Source: an uncultured Bacteroides sp. (GTDB lineage: Bacteria > Bacteroidota > Bacteroidia > Bacteroidales > Bacteroidaceae). Taken from it: DNA of 64,000 nucleotides. Positions 60,590-64,000 of the stretch are shown here, piece by piece. How positions within the stretch are numbered: the first letter of the stretch is position 1; every line of letters begins with the position of its first letter. Position numbers and translations under genes: made by a program. The DNA lies in the NCBI RefSeq assembly GCF_937912035.1, contig NZ_CALDPF010000002.1, forward strand, positions 62,001 through 126,000. The letters run 5' to 3'. Under the pieces are notes generated by a model that saw only the letters and a program-made list of their open reading frames with translations, was not told the DNA's origin and made no database searches.

Positions 60590-62776
60590 TCATTTAACCT
60601 CTTCAAGAAGCAATACCATACTGGAATATTCTTTCTTCAAATCCTTAAGAACAGATAATCCGCTGTTCTTTAGAATATTTCCACTTATCACCTTATTATT
60701 AAAAGACACAGGTTTGTTTATGTTCTCCGGTGTAAGGTCTGTTATACGATATTTCTTGCTTTCATCAACTCCACTTAGAACAACATCAGGAATTACCTGA
60801 TTAAGGAAATGCTCTATCTTGTAAACAAACAGTACAGCCTTGTCTTTTTCCGTTGTAGAATACATTAAAGAAGATATTCCCTTCCTGTCGTATGGAGATA
60901 TAAGACGATACAAGTCACCGAACTGCACAATCGGTCTTATTTTTTTATATGAAGAAATAGCTCTTTTTGCAAAATCCTTATCTTTATCGGTCATATCCTT
61001 AGGTTGAATTTCCATACCGAGACGTCCTGACATAGCAACATCAAAACGGAATTTTAGTGGAAGAATTCTGCCTGTCTGATGATTCTTATTTGCACTTACA
61101 TGTGAAGCCATAGCTATGGCCGGATAGAAATTAGAAACTCCCCACTGCATATATATGCGCTGAAGCGCATCAGTATCATCGCTTGTCCAGAATTCGTTAA
61201 AGTAAGGCATAAAACCATAATTTACTCTACCGCCACCACTGGCGCATACTTGTATGACGAGTTTTGGATATTTTTCACGAATACGTTCAAGTACACTATT
61301 CAATCCTTTATGATATTCAATATAAATATGAGATTGCTTGTCTTTCGGAAGATAATGAGAACCATAATTCATTAGCGGTGCGTTAGCATCCCATTTTATA
61401 TAAGCTATCTCAGGATAATTTGTCATGAGATTATCAACTACACCAAAGACAAAATCCTGTAGTTTTGGATTGGTCAAATCAAGTATCACCTGTGTACCGC
61501 CACGACCAGTTGACAATGGACGATTATCCTGACTCAATACCCAGTCCGGATGCTTTTCAAACAATTCACTTTTTGTATTGGCCATTTCCGGCTCAATCCA
61601 TATACCAAACTTTATATTGTTGTTCTTTGCAGATTCCAGCAATCCTTCTATACCTTCAGGAAGTTTTTCCTTACACACAACCCAATCACCAAGACTGGAA
61701 CTTCCACCATTTCTCGGATATTTATCACCAAACCACCCGTCATCCATAACAAACAACTCTCCTCCCATAGAAGACATGTCCTTCATCATCTGATCCATCA
61801 CTTCCTGATTCACTCTAAAGTACACACCTTCCCAACTGTTCAGAAGTATGTCACGTTCTACATTTCCCTGATTCAATTTATATTCTCTTGCCCATTTATG
61901 AAAAGCCCTGCTTACACCCCCTTTACCTGATGTACTATATGTCATTGCAAATTCAGGAGTTACAAACGTTTCTTCCGATTCAAGAATATAGTGAGAAGTT
62001 TCTTCGTTTATTCCCGCTATTACATCAAGTTCACTATTTGATACTACAAATTTTATCATATAATTTCCGCTCCATGCCAACGTTCCTCCAAAGACTTTTC
62101 CTGAATCTTCATGAGGACATCCATCTACCGTAAGCATAAATGAAGGATTGTCAGTTTGAGTATTACGGATTCCCTCCTTATTGGCAATAACTTTCTGTCC
62201 ATTAAACAGTTTTTCTTCCTCCATCATATGTTCAGCTCCCCAAGTACCATGAAAATGCGTCAACCAGTTTTCGGAACGTTTAAAAGGAAATGTAACAGAA
62301 GCGAACTTATACATTGTTACAGGTTTCTTGGCATTATTGGTAATTTCTACCCATGTAGATATCACATCAGTACCTCTATAAGCCTTGAAAAACTGTTTTA
62401 CCTCTAACGGATAAGCTTTATCAGTCATCAGTATCTCTGTATAATCTGCACTATCTTTTGAATATTGTCTTACACTGTCAACAACAAGTTCTACAGACAT
62501 ACTACCATCCGGATATTTTACAGCAAAAGCTTTCTCTCCATATGAACGAACGCCAAAACAAGAGTAATTGTCATGCCCAAACGCAATACCTGAATTATAT
62601 ATTCCTTTGATTTCATCTTCCGAAATTTTCGTGCCATAATATTGCAACTTAGCTTGTTTACCCTTATCTGCACTAATCAGTAATGAAGTATTTAGGGTCG
62701 ATATCAAATAATCCTTTGCTAAAATACTTCCCGAAGCCAAAGCAGCAAAAAATAAACTGAATATTTTTTGTTTCAT
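60590..62776 (-). CDS. GH36 alpha-galactosidase
   Basis: The 728-residue exported enzyme (signal peptide MKQKIFSLFFAALASGSILA) has the N-terminal beta-sandwich (about 20-300), the TIM barrel (about 310-640) and a C-terminal beta domain. The nucleophile Asp463 lies in YIKWDANAP and the acid/base Asp is in FWTSDDTDALQR (residues 529-540). GIWIEPEM and CASGGGRVNYG are further family motifs. It should release terminal alpha-galactose. It is the only alpha-galactosidase in the locus and shows that the target glycan contains alpha-linked galactose, or that the enzyme trims side chains. It starts 21 bp after the peptidase gene. Confidence 0.94.
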   Translation of the reverse strand: MKQKIFSLFFAALASGSILAKDYLISTLNTSLLISADKGKQAKLQYYGTKISEDEIKGIYNSGIAFGHDNYSCFGVRSYGEKAFAVKYPDGSMSVELVVDSVRQYSKDSADYTEILMTDKAYPLEVKQFFKAYRGTDVISTWVEITNNAKKPVTMYKFASVTFPFKRSENWLTHFHGTWGAEHMMEEEKLFNGQKVIANKEGIRNTQTDNPSFMLTVDGCPHEDSGKVFGGTLAWSGNYMIKFVVSNSELDVIAGINEETSHYILESEETFVTPEFAMTYSTSGKGGVSRAFHKWAREYKLNQGNVERDILLNSWEGVYFRVNQEVMDQMMKDMSSMGGELFVMDDGWFGDKYPRNGGSSSLGDWVVCKEKLPEGIEGLLESAKNNNIKFGIWIEPEMANTKSELFEKHPDWVLSQDNRPLSTGRGGTQVILDLTNPKLQDFVFGVVDNLMTNYPEIAYIKWDANAPLMNYGSHYLPKDKQSHIYIEYHKGLNSVLERIREKYPKLVIQVCASGGGRVNYGFMPYFNEFWTSDDTDALQRIYMQWGVSNFYPAIAMASHVSANKNHQTGRILPLKFRFDVAMSGRLGMEIQPKDMTDKDKDFAKRAISSYKKIRPIVQFGDLYRLISPYDRKGISSLMYSTTEKDKAVLFVYKIEHFLNQVIPDVVLSGVDESKKYRITDLTPENINKPVSFNNKVISGNILKNSGLSVLKDLKKEYSSMVLLLEEVK

Positions 62777-62797
62777 AGAATATTAACTTTTTAGATA

Positions 62798-64000
62798 TTA
62801 TTTTTTAATTTCACTCCACAAAGGAGGATTTACCCCCATAAGGTGACGTACAAAGAAATCAAAACGTTTATGTTCTCCATAATCTCCACCCATTGTATGA
62901 TGCTCGCCCGGTAATACTACAAGTTCAAAATCCTTATTGGCCTTTATAAGAGCATTTACCACCTGCATGGTAGAAGCAGGATCGACATTGTCATCCATTT
63001 CTCCCACAACAAGCATCAAAGGTCTGGTCAGCAAATGTGCATTATCCACATTTGATGAAGCACTATATGATTCATCTACCGGATATCCCATCCAAAGTTC
63101 ATTCCACCAAATCTTGTCCATACGGTTATCGTGACATCCGCATGCCGAATACGCCGCCTTGTAAAATTCAGGATGGAAAAGAACTGCCGACATTGATTCC
63201 TGACCTCCGGCAGAACATCCGAAAATTCCTACTCTATCTATATCCATATAAGGATATTTCTTCGCTGCAGCCTTAATCCAGGCAATATGGTCAGGCAGAC
63301 CTGCATCCTTGAGGTTTTTATAACATACTTCCTCAAATTCTTTTGACCTGAACGATGTTGTCATACCGTCAACCTGTACAACTATAAATCCCAATTCAGC
63401 CAAAGAAGTCATCCACCCATTGTAAGATGAGAATGATTTCGGAACATAATGATTACCCGGACCGGAATAAATATATTCTACTACAGGATATTTTTTCTTA
63501 GGGTCGAAATTAGAAGGTCTATATATAAGTCCCCATATATCTGTTTTTCCGTCACGACCTTTAGCTGAGAATGATTCCGGAGCCTTCCAACCATCTTTCA
63601 CCAAAGCAGAAATATCAGCTTTTTCTATGGTCATAATGATTTTTCCATTATCTGCACTGCGGAGCAATGCTACAGGGGCTTTATCTGAAGAACTATAAAC
63701 ATCAACCATATAATCGTAATCTGAAGAATACCAGCACTTGTGCATACCTTCTTCCGGAGTTAGCTCTTTCATTCCTGTACCGTCAAACTTTATTTTGTAG
63801 TAATGGATAAAATATGGATCTTCTTTCTTATCCACTCCGTTAGCCGAAAAATAAATCAATTCATTTTTCTCGTCAACATGTTGTATTTCACGCACGTACC
63901 ATTTTCCTTTAGTAATCTGATGTGTCGGTTTACCTGTAGCACGGTCGTACATATAAAGATGATTGTAGTTGTCCCGTTCACTCGACCATATTATCCTTTT
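62798..64000 (-). CDS. S9 prolyl oligopeptidase family peptidase (partial, 5' end outside window)
   Basis: The frame is open to the window edge, giving the last 400 residues. It begins in the beta-propeller domain (IIWSSERDNYNHLYMYD, typical of DPP IV-like enzymes) and continues into the catalytic domain with VDGMTTSFRSKEF, the nucleophile elbow GIFGCSAGGQES, the Asp loop VGEMDDNVDP and the His in LPGEHHTMGG, so the triad is complete. Such enzymes cleave X-Pro dipeptides or short peptides in the periplasm. Coexpression with GH36 could mean that the substrate is carried on protein, but S9 peptidases are common in these genomes. Confidence 0.9.
   Translation of the reverse strand, partial: KRIIWSSERDNYNHLYMYDRATGKPTHQITKGKWYVREIQHVDEKNELIYFSANGVDKKEDPYFIHYYKIKFDGTGMKELTPEEGMHKCWYSSDYDYMVDVYSSSDKAPVALLRSADNGKIIMTIEKADISALVKDGWKAPESFSAKGRDGKTDIWGLIYRPSNFDPKKKYPVVEYIYSGPGNHYVPKSFSSYNGWMTSLAELGFIVVQVDGMTTSFRSKEFEEVCYKNLKDAGLPDHIAWIKAAAKKYPYMDIDRVGIFGCSAGGQESMSAVLFHPEFYKAAYSACGCHDNRMDKIWWNELWMGYPVDESYSASSNVDNAHLLTRPLMLVVGEMDDNVDPASTMQVVNALIKANKDFELVVLPGEHHTMGGDYGEHKRFDFFVRHLMGVNPPLWSEIKK

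Larger units (their letters stand above)
19552..64000 (-). other. Large sulfatase-rich polysaccharide utilization locus (PUL)
   Basis: All genes of this 44-kb stretch lie on the minus strand and encode glycan-related functions: eight S1-type sulfatases, three GH2 enzymes, one GH36, two SusC/SusD pairs, three further surface lipoproteins, an outer-membrane barrel protein, a peptidase and a sugar nucleotidyltransferase. The locus reaches the right window edge, so it may be larger. Its regulator is not in the window. Five shared-architecture promoters suggest one regulon. The enzyme set points to a sulfated glycan with beta- and alpha-galactose. The exact substrate is an inference. Confidence 0.9.

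Overview
The window looks like a chromosomal segment of a gut-type Bacteroidales (Bacteroides/Phocaeicola-like) genome. This rests on AT-rich DNA with A-rich start regions, many -7 elements of the form TAnnTTTG typical of the Bacteroidetes primary sigma factor, a 6S (Bacteroidales-1 type) RNA gene directly downstream of rplT, SusC/SusD pairs, and a dense set of Ser-type sulfatases. No rRNA, tRNA, CRISPR array, phage or transposase gene was seen.

Positions 1 to about 19,500 are core genome. They hold a partial UPF0324/YeiH-type transporter, a DUF5715-like lipoprotein, truA, an EamA-family transporter, the 6S RNA, the infC-rpmI-rplT cluster with thrS upstream, a chain of a YqgF/RuvX protein, peptide deformylase (def) and a TPR protein, a PCMD-domain protein, a SPOR lipoprotein, a small envelope cluster (YtxH, holin-like, an 87-aa protein), a LemA/TPM pair, a cyclase-family protein, a nitroreductase pseudogene with two in-frame stops, a methyltransferase, aroC and an M20 dipeptidase. 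An unusual 22-bp tandem repeat lies in front of aroC.

Positions about 19,550 to 64,000 form one very large polysaccharide utilization locus (PUL), all on the minus strand. In transcription order it holds a prolyl-oligopeptidase-family peptidase (cut by the window edge), a GH36 alpha-galactosidase, a sulfatase, a sulfatase with an outer-membrane barrel protein, a fimbrillin/BspA-like surface lipoprotein, a GH2 enzyme, a sulfatase with two SusC/SusD pairs and a SusE-position lipoprotein, a GH2 beta-galactosidase, an unclassified lipoprotein with a possible TIM barrel, another GH2 beta-galactosidase, five sulfatases in a row, and a sugar nucleotidyltransferase. That gives eight S1-type sulfatases, three GH2 enzymes and one GH36. 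The substrate is therefore probably a heavily sulfated glycan containing both beta- and alpha-linked galactose, such as a carrageenan-type galactan or a sulfated host glycan. The sequence alone cannot decide between these. No regulator (HTCS or ECF sigma/anti-sigma) and no sulfatase-maturating enzyme is present in the window.

The strongest structural observation is a shared promoter architecture in front of five PUL transcription units. Two direct repeats starting G(A/C)nnA, set 21-22 nt apart, are followed 22 nt later by a 15-nt segment that abuts the -7 element. This looks like the binding site of one common activator and ties the units into a single regulon. The best candidate for an undescribed function is the 529-aa lipoprotein at 32083-33672, which sits between the two large GH2 genes and resembles no family I recognise beyond an N-terminal Ig-like region.
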